Program-made: the position numbers and the translations under genes
Assembly: GCA_951802425.1 (NCBI GenBank)
Contig: OX637799.1
Span: 2,790,001 to 2,854,000 of the forward strand
Direction of reading: 5' to 3'
DNA: 64,000 nucleotides
Source of the DNA: Clavaria fumosa
Taxonomy: Eukaryota > Basidiomycota > Agaricomycetes > Agaricales > Clavariaceae
In this document: positions 37,160 through 49,503 of the stretch, piece after piece
How positions within the stretch are numbered: the stretch's first letter is position 1
Layout: every line of letters begins with the position of its first letter
Notes under the pieces: generated by a model
What the model saw: only the letters and a program-made list of their open reading frames with translations
Told to the model about the DNA's origin: nothing
The model's database searches: none

Positions 37160-39246
37160 ATGTGGAAGCTCTGGGTTTTCTTAGTTTCAATTCAACTCTC
37201 GGCGGTGTTGCTGTTTCGAGCATACGTCCGTTATCTGCGCTCAAGCAACGCCTCTCGGCGGACATCGTTGCTATCCCAGATGGCGGACAATGGCGAGGCA
37301 CGTCCGAAGAAATTGGTCGGCTTCTTTCACCCCTTTTGGTCCGTATGCATTCCCAAGAGTCCTTTCAATCTACTAATTGGAGACTGGTTAGTAATGCAGG
37401 TGGCGGCGGAGAACGCGTCCTCTGGACCGTGATCGCAAGTCTACAGCGGCATCAACCTGATAGTGTCAGCGTCGTGTACACAGGAGATGTTGAAGCTAAA
37501 CCAGAAGATATCGTACGCAAAGTCAAGGTACGCGTTAGCCTATGCTACACAGCTGTGAGCGCTTTCCTCATCGACGTCGATTTTCTGTTGCAGTCACGAT
37601 TCGACATACAGTTGTCGCTTTCCAGCTTGCATTTCGTTTTTCTCCATTCGAGGTACCTCGTCGAGGACGCCACCTGGCCACGCTTCACGCTTGCAGGGCA
37701 GAGCCTCGGCTCCATGTACCTCGTGTGGGAAGCCATGCAGAAGCTCATGCCGGACCTCTACATCGGTAAGAAAGCTTCATTCTACCTGTGGTGGACGTAC
37801 TGCTGATGGAAAAAGCGGACACAAAGACACCATGGGCTTCGCTTTCACCTTCCACGTGGTGTCTTGGCTGGCCGGAATCCCCGTTGGCGCTTATGTCCAT
37901 TATCCGACCATCAGCAAAGAAATGATCTCCCGCGTCAAGTCTAGAGCAAGCTCGTACGCCAACTCTGAGGCCATCACCTCTTCCCAGGTGCTCAGTATAG
38001 GCAAATTGATGTAAGGGTACTCTCTGATTTTTTATCTTGTTTGGTGGGGGGAGACTAGCACCGAGCAAGCAACTGACTGATTACTATCGTTTCCAGATAC
38101 TACCGATTATTCATGTACTATTACCGCTTGTCTCTGAAGAAGGCGTCATTCCTCATGGTCAACTCCTCTTGGACGAAGGGTCACATCGATTTTATCCTAT
38201 CATATTCAGATCAATACATCGGCGCACTCCATCTCCTCCCACCTTTTGTCCTTCTTAGATACCTCTTATCTACCGAGGAGGCGCCGAGAGTGACTGTCGT
38301 CTATCCCCCGTGCGATACGCGGGCCATATCGCACTTCCCCCTGGAAGGACGCGAAAAGGTCATTATGAGCCTTGCTCAATTTCGGTGCGCGCGCCCTCGA
38401 AATTGATTTTTCCCTGTTGGCCAATCAAGTCTCCTTTCCCCGCTCTACATTAAATTTTCTATCCGCCTCACGCTTCTGACGTTCAACCTTCCCGCAGGCC
38501 TGAGAAGAATCACGCTGCGCAGCTGTACGCGTTCTCAGAGTTGCTCAGATCGCATCCAGAACACTCCAATACCTCGACTGATCCCGCCCGTTTGCTTCTC
38601 ATCGGGGCGAGCAGGAACGCTTACGACGAGGAACGGATAGAGTCTCTGCAGGCGCTTGCGAGAGCGTTAGGCATCGACGTACGCCATCCAGCGTAGTTTC
38701 ACTGCTAGCCACTCATTTCGCCTTTCTGCCCTTGAAAACGTCGCCTTAGTCGCAAGTCGAGTTCGTGCTGAATGCTTCATACCCTGTGATCCTCGACTGG
38801 TTATCGAGGGCCAGCATCGGGTTGAGCACGATGGTAGATGAGCATTTCGGTATTGGTATTGTAGAATGTATGGTCAGTGGATCCTCTCGTTGGATTTCGG
38901 CGATGTCTCAACCGACTGTTGTTTTCAAGGCAGCCGGGGTCATTCCCGTGACGCACGCCTCTGGTGGGCCTCTCGTCGACATCGTCGTCCCAGTTGACGG
39001 CGAACCAACAGGTCTCGTCACTTTCTTTCCCTCAACATCATGTGGCCTATGACCAATTTCTTCTTTTAAGGCTATCTTGCTGGCACCACAGGAGAGTTTG
39101 CTAATGCACTGCACACGGTGCTATCGCTGGATGAGGCGGATGCGGCTGCGATGAGGCTGCGCGCGCGGACGTGGGCGGTGCGCAGATTCTCAGAGGACGA
39201 GTTTTGGAGCGGCTGGACCTTGAGTGGTTGGCACGACTGGATATGA
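37160..39246 (+). CDS. ALG11: GDP-mannose:dolichyl-PP-oligosaccharide alpha-1,2-mannosyltransferase
   Basis: Alg11 adds the fourth and fifth mannose to the lipid-linked N-glycan precursor on the cytosolic face of the ER. Nine exons: 37160-37338, 37392-37527, 37594-37765, 37827-38010, 38097-38384, 38498-38678, 38750-38872, 38930-39011, 39071-39246, giving 506 residues, close to the usual length. The start yields an N-terminal membrane anchor ([14 protein letters not shown]). Conserved blocks in order: [79 protein letters not shown]. The donor of intron 1 is GTCCGT, an unusual form, but only this joint gives the invariant CNAGGGGER. Single copy, conserved neighbourhood. Confidence 0.95.
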
Positions 39247-39915
39247 TTAATATATGATTTATTATTATTACTTACCTCCGTCTCAACCACACTTAGCGGT
39301 GATGCTACATCCGCCGAGCTTGCGGTTCTGGCCCCCGATTGCTAAGATCATTTCCAGGGCTAACAAATGAACTGCCTTGCCCTCTGATCAATTGCCACTT
39401 AACATCTGGCCCCGAATGGATAGAGCACGAGGCAAGGACAGAGCGGATCCGTTCATATGAATTCTGGATCTCAAGACCCGTACGGAATTTTACCACTTAT
39501 AGGCAAATGAAGAGGAAGCGCATCGTAGTACCGCAGCGCCTCTACGCTTGGACCCTCTCGGGTTTGACGATTGAGCGTTCGCTTCCCAGGGTTATATTAG
39601 CACACCGCACTGCCTTTTTTATGTGCGAAATCGGGATCACAGGAGGCACAGTTGCTGTACAGATTGGTGGACAGTGGCCGGGGCATCGGCTGATACTTGA
39701 GAGAGAATTTAATTCTACCCTTTTGGCGGGATCCAGGGTCTTTGGCCAGTCTCCGTCACGTTCTCTCTCAAGGGCAAGGGGCTATTTTTTGGACCCGATC
39801 AAACATGCCGAATTTGGGAAGTTGGGACCTGATCATCGATCATGATCGTTGGCAATGTCCGTTCGGTACACGTATACAAATTTTTTGTTTTGTGTCACAA
39901 GGTCCAGATGCTTGC
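39247..39915. other. Convergent intergenic region ALG11 / FMN dehydrogenase
   Basis: No supported gene. A 168-codon open frame on the plus strand (39339-39845) lacks an ATG start and any recognisable motif. Confidence 0.5.
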
Positions 39916-41550
39916 TCAGAGGCTAACCTTCATGATAGCCCCTTCCAAATGGACGCGGTCAAGCGCCTGAATTCCACACAATCGCGTGGTGATCTCTAAA
40001 TCAGCCAAGGTTTGCCTCAACACCTGTTCGACACCTGCCTCTCCGCCGATCGCGAGCCCATATATCAAGGGCCGACCGACTTCAAAAGCAGAGCAAAAAT
40101 GGCTCATCGGTGTACAGCTGAGATACAGCGTGAGGAAGACTCACGGAGGACCCCCTGAGCTCCGAGAGCCATCGCTTTGATGATGTCGCTTCCAGTTCTG
40201 ATCCCAGAGTCGAAAAGGACAGTCAGCTTGTTGCTGGCCTGGGCTTCTCGGACAATGGGAGACTGGCAAATCATTTCAAGGGCGGACAAGGAGGAAATTG
40301 CGCCATCGACCTGTCGACCACCTTGCAGATCATTGTAAATTGATGCTGCATCACCGAAACTCAATAGAAGAGAACATACCATGGTTGGACACAATAATTC
40401 CGTCCATACCAAATTCGATGGCTTTTTCTGCGTCCTGCATTAAAGCGTCTGTGATGCAGATGAAAATCGACAATGCGGGAAAGCCGAACCGCAACCGTCA
40501 AAATCCCTTTCAGCACCAGAGGCCCACTCCAGTTCATTCTCAGCAACTGAAGATCTCCCCAGGACTTGAACGTCCCCGACGCACATTCGTTTACCCACCC
40601 TAACCCAAGCATCGCGTTCTCCTTTGCCTCCGCATCGCCTTCCATTATGAGCTCGTCGATCTCCAACGGCAAGTACGGAAATGTCGTACGCTCATTTACT
40701 CGTGGTGACAGGCCGTAACGCGCCATGAACACGGGGTCAGATGTCAGAGCCTGAACACCTACCCCATGTAGAAACGGAGCATATGAGGTTGCCAAGTCAT
40801 GAGGACGCCATCCAATGGTCGTTGTATCAAGGGTGACAACCAATGTAGTGAAACCGTTATTTTTCAGACGCTTGAGCAGGGAGAGAGTAATATCATCAGA
40901 TTTGGGCCTATGTCGTGCGTCAGAGAAGCCCGAATTAAAAAGCGACATTAAGTAGCTTTGCAATGGGTTCTTACCAATAGAGCTGATACCACCGCGGCCC
41001 GTCACCGTTTGCTTCCGCGACGTCCTCGATCGAGCGAGTTGCGGATGTGCTCATGATGAAAGGCACATTGAGCCTGCATGCGACACGAGCAGTAGCGAGT
41101 TCCCCTTCTGCGTGATATATTCCGTGCACACCAACGGGACCGACGAGTAGAGGAGACGGGTATGTCACATTAAAGAGCGTGGTCTGACGAATTTCTTGCT
41201 CGGTACTATCAAGCAATAGGATGTCGGATATATACCTTTAGAACTGTTGCGGGGCTGGAGACGAGCATGCGTGGAAGCAAGCAATACTTGTCGAATGCTC
41301 GAAGATTGGCTCGGTATGTGGAATCGGTTCCCGAAGACCTAGAAACATACAAGAATGCGGCTGCTCTATTTCAGAGGTTGGAGTGAGACGAAGTAAAACA
41401 GATGACGCCCCGACCTTTGCTATCTTTCAACACTTCTTCGGCCTTTTTCTCCAGCTCATTGATATCCACTGTGCCCAAAAAAGGTGGCCCCCTGCTGCGA
41501 TACAAGTCATGCAAATAGGCACTCCAGTTGGCCTCTTCACCGTGAGACAT
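39916..41550 (-). CDS. FMN-dependent alpha-hydroxy acid dehydrogenase (lactate 2-monooxygenase-like)
   Basis: The family oxidises 2-hydroxy acids such as lactate using FMN in a TIM barrel. Seven exons on the minus strand: 41415-41550, 41236-41363, 40975-41183, 40490-40907, 40380-40434, 40145-40321, 39916-40079, giving 428 residues. Key segments in order: FLYVSRSSGTDSTYRANL, LLVGPVGVHGIYH, FIMSTSATRS, PRWYQLYW, LVVTLDTTTIGWRPHDL, GPLVLKGI, the catalytic histidine and substrate arginine in SNHGGRQVDG, and FMN-phosphate site LFDSGIRTGSDIIKAMALGA. No cytochrome b5 domain or mitochondrial presequence, so not cytochrome b2. The start is the first ATG (MSHGEEANW); an upstream in-frame extension has only GTG. 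The donor of intron 4 (GTTCGG) is unusual but restores VADAEKAIEFG. Exact substrate unknown. Confidence 0.9.
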
Positions 41551-41977
41551 TCTACTACAGCCGTCCAAAGAGTTTGGCGCAGAACTGTCTGGGAGTGTGC
41601 TCGAGGGTCGGTCGCAAATTGTAGAGCGCGCAGCGAGTCCCCCTTGGAGAGTTTGCGGTGAAAAGTCCCTTAGTCCATGTAAAGCGTGTTCGGGGGTTAA
41701 TAAACTTGACTTCGCAGGTACGGAGTCGCGTCGGAGCGAAGGCACGCCTATTCCACTGACAGTGGATAGTTTGTCAGGAGCTCGGCTTTCTCTGTACGTT
41801 CATGTGCTTCATCCGAAAACTTGTGATACTTGGTCAACTTCAGTGTCTCACGTGACTCGCGATCCCGATACTGTATGACTGGTGTATTGAAGTAGGTACA
41901 CGGAATGCTATTGATACTACAGATAATTGCAAGAGAAAAAAAGAAGAAATTGTGGTGGAGGATCAATCAACGGAAAT

Positions 41978-44865
41978 TCAACGCATGGCCAGCATTTCTA
42001 ACTCCAGTGTGGGCCCCAAAGGCCCAAACATTACTTCATCAACTTCGTCACCAGTCTCGAGCCTTCCATCATTCATGTTCACATCAATATCAACGTCTGT
42101 GTCCACCCACCCATCCACGTCTCCGTCATCGCGCCGATACGCAGCTGCCTGCTCTGTCTCCTGGTGCTCAGCTCCGCGCGGCCTCCGTCGGCCTTGCCCA
42201 TGAAGGTCATCTCGTACGTCGTCCAAGCGCCGCACCCTTCGGGCCCTGCGATCTTGATGTACGTGTAAGTGCGCACTCCGCGCCCATTTCTTCGCTGAGC
42301 GAGGTGCGAATGCCGAGTAATGGGACGTTGAAGGCGTCAGAATCATGGGTGCAGAGGGTAACGATGTGGAGGATAACGATGGGTTAAGCCGATGCGGGTA
42401 CAGAAGGTTCCTTGTGGGGGTTAGAGAACGCGTGCGCCCGCGCGCATCCACAGCTAGCGGGGAGGATGTTCGCAATCGCGTTTGTGGCGAAGTAGGAAAC
42501 TCGAATTTTACTGTAAATGAACTATGTCAAAGGATGTGGACAACGAGATGCGATGATTCTTTCTGACCTGTCCCGTTTTCATGCTTCCCTACTTCACCCC
42601 TTGTTGCAAAACTCGGACTCTGACTTCTGATTCGACTGACCCAGTCTCCACTGAAGCTTATAGTCCTCCTCCCCCACTCTTCCATTGATTTACTAATGAC
42701 TGGCTTGAAACGGTGATCCATGCCAAGTAAACCTTCGCCCCTCGATCCACGCGTAAGCGCCATGAACAGCAAAACGGTAAGTAGGAGACAGAGCTGCGCG
42801 ATGCCGAGTCTTTTCTCGAGGACGATCTGTTTGTGGTCAAAATCAGGGGGAGGTGGGTCAACGATAACTAACTGAAGGAAAATCGCACCTCATCTGCGAG
42901 ATAGTTCACGCGCGATACGAGCTCACTATATTCTAGTTCTAACTTCTGTCGCTGTCTTTCCCATTCCCGCACGGTCCGGTGATACGTCTGAGCCTGAGCA
43001 TTTCCCTACGCAAAGTTCAGTTCGCGGATTCGCGGCGAAGAAGAGGCTAAACTCACGATGCCTTCTAGGCGGCCAATGTCCTCTCCGAGTCGCTTGAGAA
43101 CTTCGCGCATACTCGCTACCTGCTCTTCTATGTAGCGGGTGTAAAGCGTGTGGTTCGTTTCAAGTGCCGTGAGACGATTCATGATCGTGCGGTAAATCGA
43201 CTCGCCACCGATAGGCGGAGGTACCGGGACCGGAGTGTACGCACCGACTGAAAAAGTCGATGCCGTCGTCGTTGAAGACACAGACAACGATTCTGAAGTC
43301 GGGTAAGCTGTTGTCGTACTTGCGTCCGTGACAAAAATTGTTGAGGTGTCAGAGAATGACCCGCTTGAATCGGCTGCGGAAGAGGAAATAGACTCCTCTG
43401 ACGGCTTATTCGGTTGAGTGCTAGACAACAAGGTCGATGCAACCTGATCGCGAATATCGCCTGTGGAGGTAGTATCCTGTCGGTGTCGCATGACGTGCAG
43501 ATTTGGGGGCTGAATTTGCCAGTTCGAGATGGGAGATGACAATGCGGTTGTGCTGGACTGGGAGGGCGGCTCGTGTGGTGCGGAGTCACTTGGGTTGGGT
43601 ATCGCGGTATTTCCATACGACTCCATCGAATTCGGCATCGATCCACATATGTGGTCAATGATCTGACCTGTCACGCTCTCCCGTGCTTCTACTTCGCTGA
43701 CAACCTCGCAGGCTTTGCTTGACTGCGGGGCTTCGGTAGGGGCCAACACAGGATCATTTCCAACCTTTTCTTCTGCACTTCGTGAGGGGGGCGACTGTTC
43801 TATCGGGGCCGAGGTGAACAATGGTGCTTGATTGGGTTCTGCCTCACGTGCGAGTGCGTCGCTAAGGTTCTTCGCCTCGGAGATGTCACGCTTCGCCCTG
43901 CTTTCGGCCTCCCAAATATCCCACTTCCATTCTTCTAGGTGTGTGAGGCCGTACACGTGCAGTAGCGAGATAGGACAATAGTATTCGTTGCCATAATGGG
44001 AATGGAAGTCGATGCGAATGTACCGATAGAAATCCCGCAAAGATGTCGGGGGATGAAATGACTGGGCTCTCGGTCAGATGCGAGGATAAGGTAAGACAGC
44101 AGCACAGACCTGTACGCCACGGTGATTTTTGGCGCGATAGGTACCCGCAATTACCCAACCTTCCGCATCCGTCGTGTATGTTTTCGCCACGCTGACAGTA
44201 AAGTCCTTGAATACGCCGCTGAAGAACTCGAAGTTGGCAAGTTGTACGGTGTCGATGCGGATGTCGGCGCATAACTCAACGACAACAAATTGCGGCTCGC
44301 TCTGCTTTCTGGAGGTTTCCGGCGAGGAGCAAGGGCTCAGCATGTAACGATCGCGTTTAGACGAGAGGATAGACGCAGGGGATCTGGCGGAACGATGTGA
44401 AAGGTGTACACGCGCAGAGCATTCGAGACTGGCGTAGTTAAAGCGGTCTGTGAGAGGAACGCGGAAGTGGGGCGAGAGGGGCTCTGTATCTGATACATCT
44501 TGAGTGGAAGAGTCGAGATTCGACTGGGAGGACAGCGAAGTTTCGTCTGGCGGGATATCAACATCTGTTGCGCTAGAAAGTTGCGAGGCGGTCGACGGAG
44601 GGCGTCCTGTAGATTCCTTATCCTGCTGTTTAGTTTCTTGCTGTTGCATCGAAAGCTGCTTTGCCTTCCAATCTTCGAATGAGAGCAACAACTTCTCTTC
44701 CACCGGTTCGAGAGGAATCAGAGGCTTTAGACAACACACCGGTCCATTCTGTGGCTTTGGTGCACTTAGCGCAAGCGCACGTAGAGGATCGTTAGGTGAT
44801 TGCGGGGTGGCAATCGCAGTCGAGACGATAGGTATGATTAATTGAGCGAAGAGTAATAGGATCAT
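41978..44865 (-). CDS. SLP1: SUN-domain protein of the ER, SLP1/EMP65-partner type
   Basis: In yeast Slp1 works with Emp65 to protect soluble folding proteins in the ER. Five exons: 44110-44865, 43057-44061, 42889-43005, 42598-42826, 41978-42510; 879 residues. A signal peptide (MILLLFAQLIIPIVST) opens the protein. The SUN domain covers about residues 195-300: FVVVELCADIRIDTVQLANF, FKDFTVSV, HRGVQ, RYIRIDFHSHYGNEYYCPIS, LLHVYGLT. A long serine/threonine-rich region follows, then a coiled-coil segment (RQRQKLELEYSELVSRVNYL) and a transmembrane helix (IAQLCLLLTVLLFMALTRGS). The last exon (42510 to 41978) adds a basic then acidic tail; it is inferred from a donor at 42597 and an acceptor at 42511 that keep frame, and is less certain than the rest. 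Without it the protein would stop at 42527. Confidence 0.85.
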
Positions 44866-45192
44866 GAGGCAATGGCGGCGGGTTCGTTAATCCAGTGGCT
44901 GGGGCGCAGAATTTGAGGCGAGGCTGGCACGCCACGGTCAAGTCGAGGATTAAGTATGAGCTGAGCAAGTAATAAACCAATTCATAATTCAAATATATCC
45001 ATCCTGGTCTGAGCTGGGGAAGTGAAGTTTGTGCAGAGACGTGTCAAAGTCACGACAGCAGCAATTGGTTACACATCACGTGATATGAAGCAAGTCAGGT
45101 GACCGATCTCTACTCCTTTACGTAACTTGTACAGGAGTAATTGCCCTCGCCGCTATTAGCGCTTACTGCTTACTCCTTCATTACACTTCCTC
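44866..45192. promoter_or_regulatory. Divergent promoter region SLP1 / RPAP1 with CACGTG box
   Basis: 327 bp between two head-to-head genes. A palindromic ATCACGTGAT (45075-45084) contains the CACGTG E-box bound by bHLH factors such as Cbf1/Pho4 types. Control of one or both genes by it is inference. Confidence 0.4.
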
Positions 45193-48100
45193 ATGGCCCC
45201 GTTGATTGGAGCTATTGTGGAGAGGAAACCAAACACCTCCGCTTGCTTAACACCAAAATGTTTAGGCTCCTCCAAAACTGGTTTTCCACCTGCTCACCAT
45301 AGATCTAAAAGCGCCTTCGCAAAGCACAGAGATGAGTCAAGGCAAAGAATTGGACTCGAGTCAAAGCTCGTACAGGACTCTGATTCGACAGACAGGGGCG
45401 CTTTGTCCTCGATGCATATACCTGACTCAGCAGACTGGCGAGCTCAGATCAGCAGCGAGAACGAACATAAGGTCTCCGAGATGACAGATGAAGAGCGGGC
45501 AAGCGCAATATCGGAAGTTATGGATCATTTTGGCCCTGGAGTAAGAGACGCACTCAAGAAAGCACGCGAGGCACGAGAGCGGAGGCTGCAAGACGATATT
45601 ATAGAGTCACAAGACGACGTCGCAAGGAAAACGGCACAAACGTCCGAGGATTATGACCTTCAGGAAGGCACGCAATTAGTCCGCCCTCTCTCTCATCAAC
45701 TAACTTCATTTTCAATAAAGTTATGATTGAGCCCCGCTCCGAACTACCTCGTACATCAATGCTAAGCGGAAGTACGTAATACTTTCACGTCTGTTCTACA
45801 AATTTCACTAGAGTATCTATTAAGCTATATCTCCCGTATCTGCGATATCGGCTGGCAGCTCGCGCCCATCGAGTCGTGCCAACCGCACGCTTCGCTTCGC
45901 AGAACTATCGCCAGAAGATGTCCACGTCTACGAATCAGCACCGTCTTCTCCTCGTAAAAAAGCACTCGCGCTTCCCCCACCCCCTGACGTGCCAGACAAT
46001 TCAATCGTCTCACTCGGACAGTGGAAAGGGAATATTCCAGACCCTTCCCCACCCGAACCAACTGAGACCACACCATCGAACGACCACTTCGAAGCTGAAG
46101 AAGGGACTCCGGAATATATACGTCAGCGGTACTTCCCGAACGCTCCTAGTAATAATCACAACATAGCCTGGATGCAACCGACTATCTCTGGGGCTACTGA
46201 AGACTCTTCAATACGCTTCGATCTTTCTGGTAATCCAATACCCCCTTCTGTGGCATTAACGCTGCCAACCCATCTTGGGCTGCACCACCACGCCGATGGA
46301 AATCAGGCGGGCTACACTTTTAAGGACCTCTTCTGGTTGTCACGTTCCAGCGTCCCCTCGCAAAGAGCAACGATACTTGGCGTGCTTACGCGGATCGCAC
46401 GCAAATTGGGAAAACAGGCGTGTGGAATTGATCAAGACGGGATGCAAGTTCTGAAAGGCACGGAGGCAGAGCTCCAAAAGAAAATATTAGCAGCAGGGGT
46501 TGGGGCCATGGGCGAACGCGGAAGCCTTGGCGTACTTGCAATTGAAGTTATTTGGGAGTGTGTGGTTGCATGGGACGGAGAAATCGGTAATTGCGTCTAT
46601 GATATCGAACTGGTGGAGGTGCCAGATACGAGTGCAGTCTCAACCCTACCGCTCAATTATTTGCTTCCTCAAATTGCGCGCATATTCAGCACAGCCGACC
46701 TACCACACGAATCTCTCACCCAACTTCTTTATATTGTACACCGGCTTGCGCAACATTCTAATGCCTTGGCCTCAGCGATCACGACAACGGCAGGCCTTGT
46801 TCCTGCCATTATCAAGACCTTCCTCCTAACCCCGATTCCGCCAACTGAAACGTCGCCGCCGCCAGACCCCTATGCCCTGAAGACATTGGCTACGCTCGCC
46901 ATTTCATCTCGGGGCAACGCCCTAGCACTGCTGCAACCTGCTGATGCGCTCTTACGATTTATAACTATGCTACCCGGAGCGGAATCCCCTTCACCATATC
47001 CCATGCCACTCACTACCGCGCTACTCACCGACACCCTTAGGCTCTACACTGTCTTTGCTTCATACGGACTATACGCACACATCGCTACCACTGCATCCGA
47101 GCAGTTTGCGCTTCTCAACAAACATGTGCAGTCCGATGAATGTACGTCGGAGATGTTGAGAAGCGCTTGGGCTGCACTGTTAGAGGCGTGGATCGTGTGC
47201 GCGACAGACCCTCATCGTACAGACCCCACCCATGACATCCTGTGGAGCCAAGTTGTGGGATGGAACTGGGGTTCTCACCTCCTAGAGCTGAACGCCAAGA
47301 CAGAGGCTACTGAGTTGGGAAGGATAGCCTTGGGAGCGATATGGAGTGCCGAGGCGGCCTGGTTGGAAGGAGCGAGGGTTAATGGTGTCAAGGGCGGCCA
47401 AGAGCAGAGAAGCTGTGCCTTGGAAATCCTCAAACCTGGATTCGGGAACGGCAAGGACAAGTCTATTCTCTCGGATTCGATTGCGATGTTACGGCGTGAT
47501 CTAGATGCATTGAGTGCCGAAGATGCCCTACCTTCTAATGAGTCTTTCCTTGCCACCCTTATTAAGACCGGGAGTTGGGCGCGTATTGTCAGCTCCGCTA
47601 TGCGTTTATGGCTTGCATGTCTGCCACTGCTCTCAGAGCGCCCCCTGGAACAGCCTCCATTCCCACTTCCCTTCGCTGAACTTTCTCAGCTCTCTGCTGT
47701 GGTAGTCACGCACCCCTTCTGGCGATACATGTATTCCTCACGACGCGTTCAAGCACATTGTCGGTCTCTCACCGCGTTCCTCTCGACATTTGTGCAGCTG
47801 TCTCGTCATCTTCCAATGACCACGGAGGATCTGTGGCTTGCGCAAGCTCTGGCTGTCTTGCCTCGTCTTGTTCAGGGTGATGAAGATTTTGCCCAACGAA
47901 TAGTGGAGGACACGCTGAATGTCGTGAGGCCTGAGTTTATGTGCGCACGAGCTTGGCACGTACCGCCTGCTATCTGGGAGAAGGGAGGGCTGGATCTGAT
48001 CAAACCGTTCTTTCTCGACGATCTTGCAAGTGGCAAGGAGGCCTACGTCGGGCCTATATCGCCGACGCCAAAGTCCATCTCTCTCACGACCACCCTGCGA

Positions 48101-49147
48101 TTGCCTTCGAGAGCTGTCAATGATGCATTGGGCTTGCCACTTGGACGGACGTGGATGGTCTCACCCCTCAAGCACTTGCTCCAATCCGGTAGTTCGAAGG
48201 TTTTTCAAAGCACGATGCAAGTCCCGGGATCTGTGTTAACGTGGGATGCATCTGAGGTGGAGCTGGTACGCGCCACGCTACTATTAGTCAAATTTGCTCG
48301 GGAGATATTGTGCCGCCATGCTCTCCATGCATTTACGATGACGCGGTATGAGACGGTGATTACCTGCACGAACGTGTTTATGCTTGAACATGAGTCAAAC
48401 CAATCCGACTCGTCTTCCGAAGTGTTTCGCGACGGGATTGTTAACCAGCTCATGCTTGATCTGCTTGCTCCATTCACCATTGCTGAAGCTTCGGCCTCTC
48501 TGCCTTCTCATGCCCCCGACGAACTTGACAAAGCTGCAGTTGAACTTCTGGGTCCATCTTTTCCGTTCTACCAATATTACACCGACTTAGTCGCACTATA
48601 CGACGCCATCTCATTCTCGCACCCGCTGTTTGCGCGATTACTCCTGCCCCCCACGTCGATGCAGCACGCGGTCGACTACCGCAAGCTCTTGTGGCAAGAC
48701 TACAGCCACACCCTGAGGACTATCCGCACTCCGATACATGAGGTCATAGCAAGCAGTGTTGCCGAGTATCTTTGGCCTGTGGAAAGCGACGGACGGATGA
48801 TCGGCGCCTACATGCAGGCGCTGTTCCGGGCGCCGCTTGATGGGCTCGTGCGCCTGGTCGCGGTGCATCACATCGCGTGTAATATCTGGCCCGAGTTGCG
48901 ACCCGAGGGTGCGAACGAGGAAAGGGCGGGTAAGCTGCTGAGGGCCGTCTTGACGCAAGGGCCCGTCGAGGTGGTCAAGGAAGTGGTGCTGTATCGCCAG
49001 GACCGGCAGACATCCCCTCTGTTGCCACCGGCTTGCTTCGAACAAGGAGGGGATTGGCGGCTGTCAAGACTGGAGGTAGTGAAAACGTTGGTGAGCGTGG
49101 GGATGGCTGAGTCACTGAGCGAACTGCTAGTTCGAACAACGACATGA
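45193..49147 (+). CDS. RPAP1: RNA polymerase II-associated protein 1 (RPAP1; RBA50-like)
   Basis: RPAP1/Rba50 helps assemble and import RNA polymerase II. Two exons, 45193-45719 and 45859-49147, give 1271 residues. The N-terminal RPAP1_N signature lies in exon 1: EMTDEERASAISEVMDHFGP followed by a charged helix KKAREARERR. After a linker, exon 2 has SLGQWKGNI and then the RPAP1_C signature SIRFDLSGNPIPP with FKDLFWLSRSSVPSQRATIL (about residues 290-340). The rest is helical-repeat-like without further named motif. The intron (139 nt, GTTATG to TGGCAG) keeps frame and skips stops, but its exact ends are a best guess; no better donor is seen. Shares a divergent promoter with SLP1. Confidence 0.85.
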
Positions 49148-49503
49148 ATGCAACATTTATTTCACGTCAATCACAGTATCATATTAGTAATGGTTGGTCT
49201 ATGAAGCTTACGAAGCTAATTGAACAGTTATCTCCGACTAGAAAATGACCCACTAGAAAATGACCCACAGAGTTTTCGACTAGTCCTAAACGTCAGCCCT
49301 CCCAAGTGACAATTTTTTGATATGTACATTACTACTCGGAAGGTTGTGAATTGTAGACAGGATTTAAATGGTCTGTCTAAGACTCGGAGGTTTTCCACCG
49401 AACGCTGCTCCGCCGGATGTTCTTCAAAAGCTTACTCATAAGATCGGCGGCTGTAATTATATAGTTATCGACCTGTGTCGCTCGTCCTTTGAGCGACGCT
49501 GTC
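49148..49503. other. Intergenic region RPAP1 / GSH2
   Basis: No gene is seen. It holds the RPAP1 3' end and the GSH2 promoter. A short direct repeat AGAAAATGACCCAC occurs twice near 49237-49268. Confidence 0.4.

Noticed and set aside
39339..39845. 168-codon open frame between ALG11 and the FMN dehydrogenase.
   Set aside because: It has no ATG start, no motif, and lies where two genes converge; probably chance or UTR.
41551..41745. Longer N-terminus of the FMN dehydrogenase.
   Set aside because: The upstream in-frame extension begins at GTG and is not similar to the family; the first ATG at 41550 fits the usual start.
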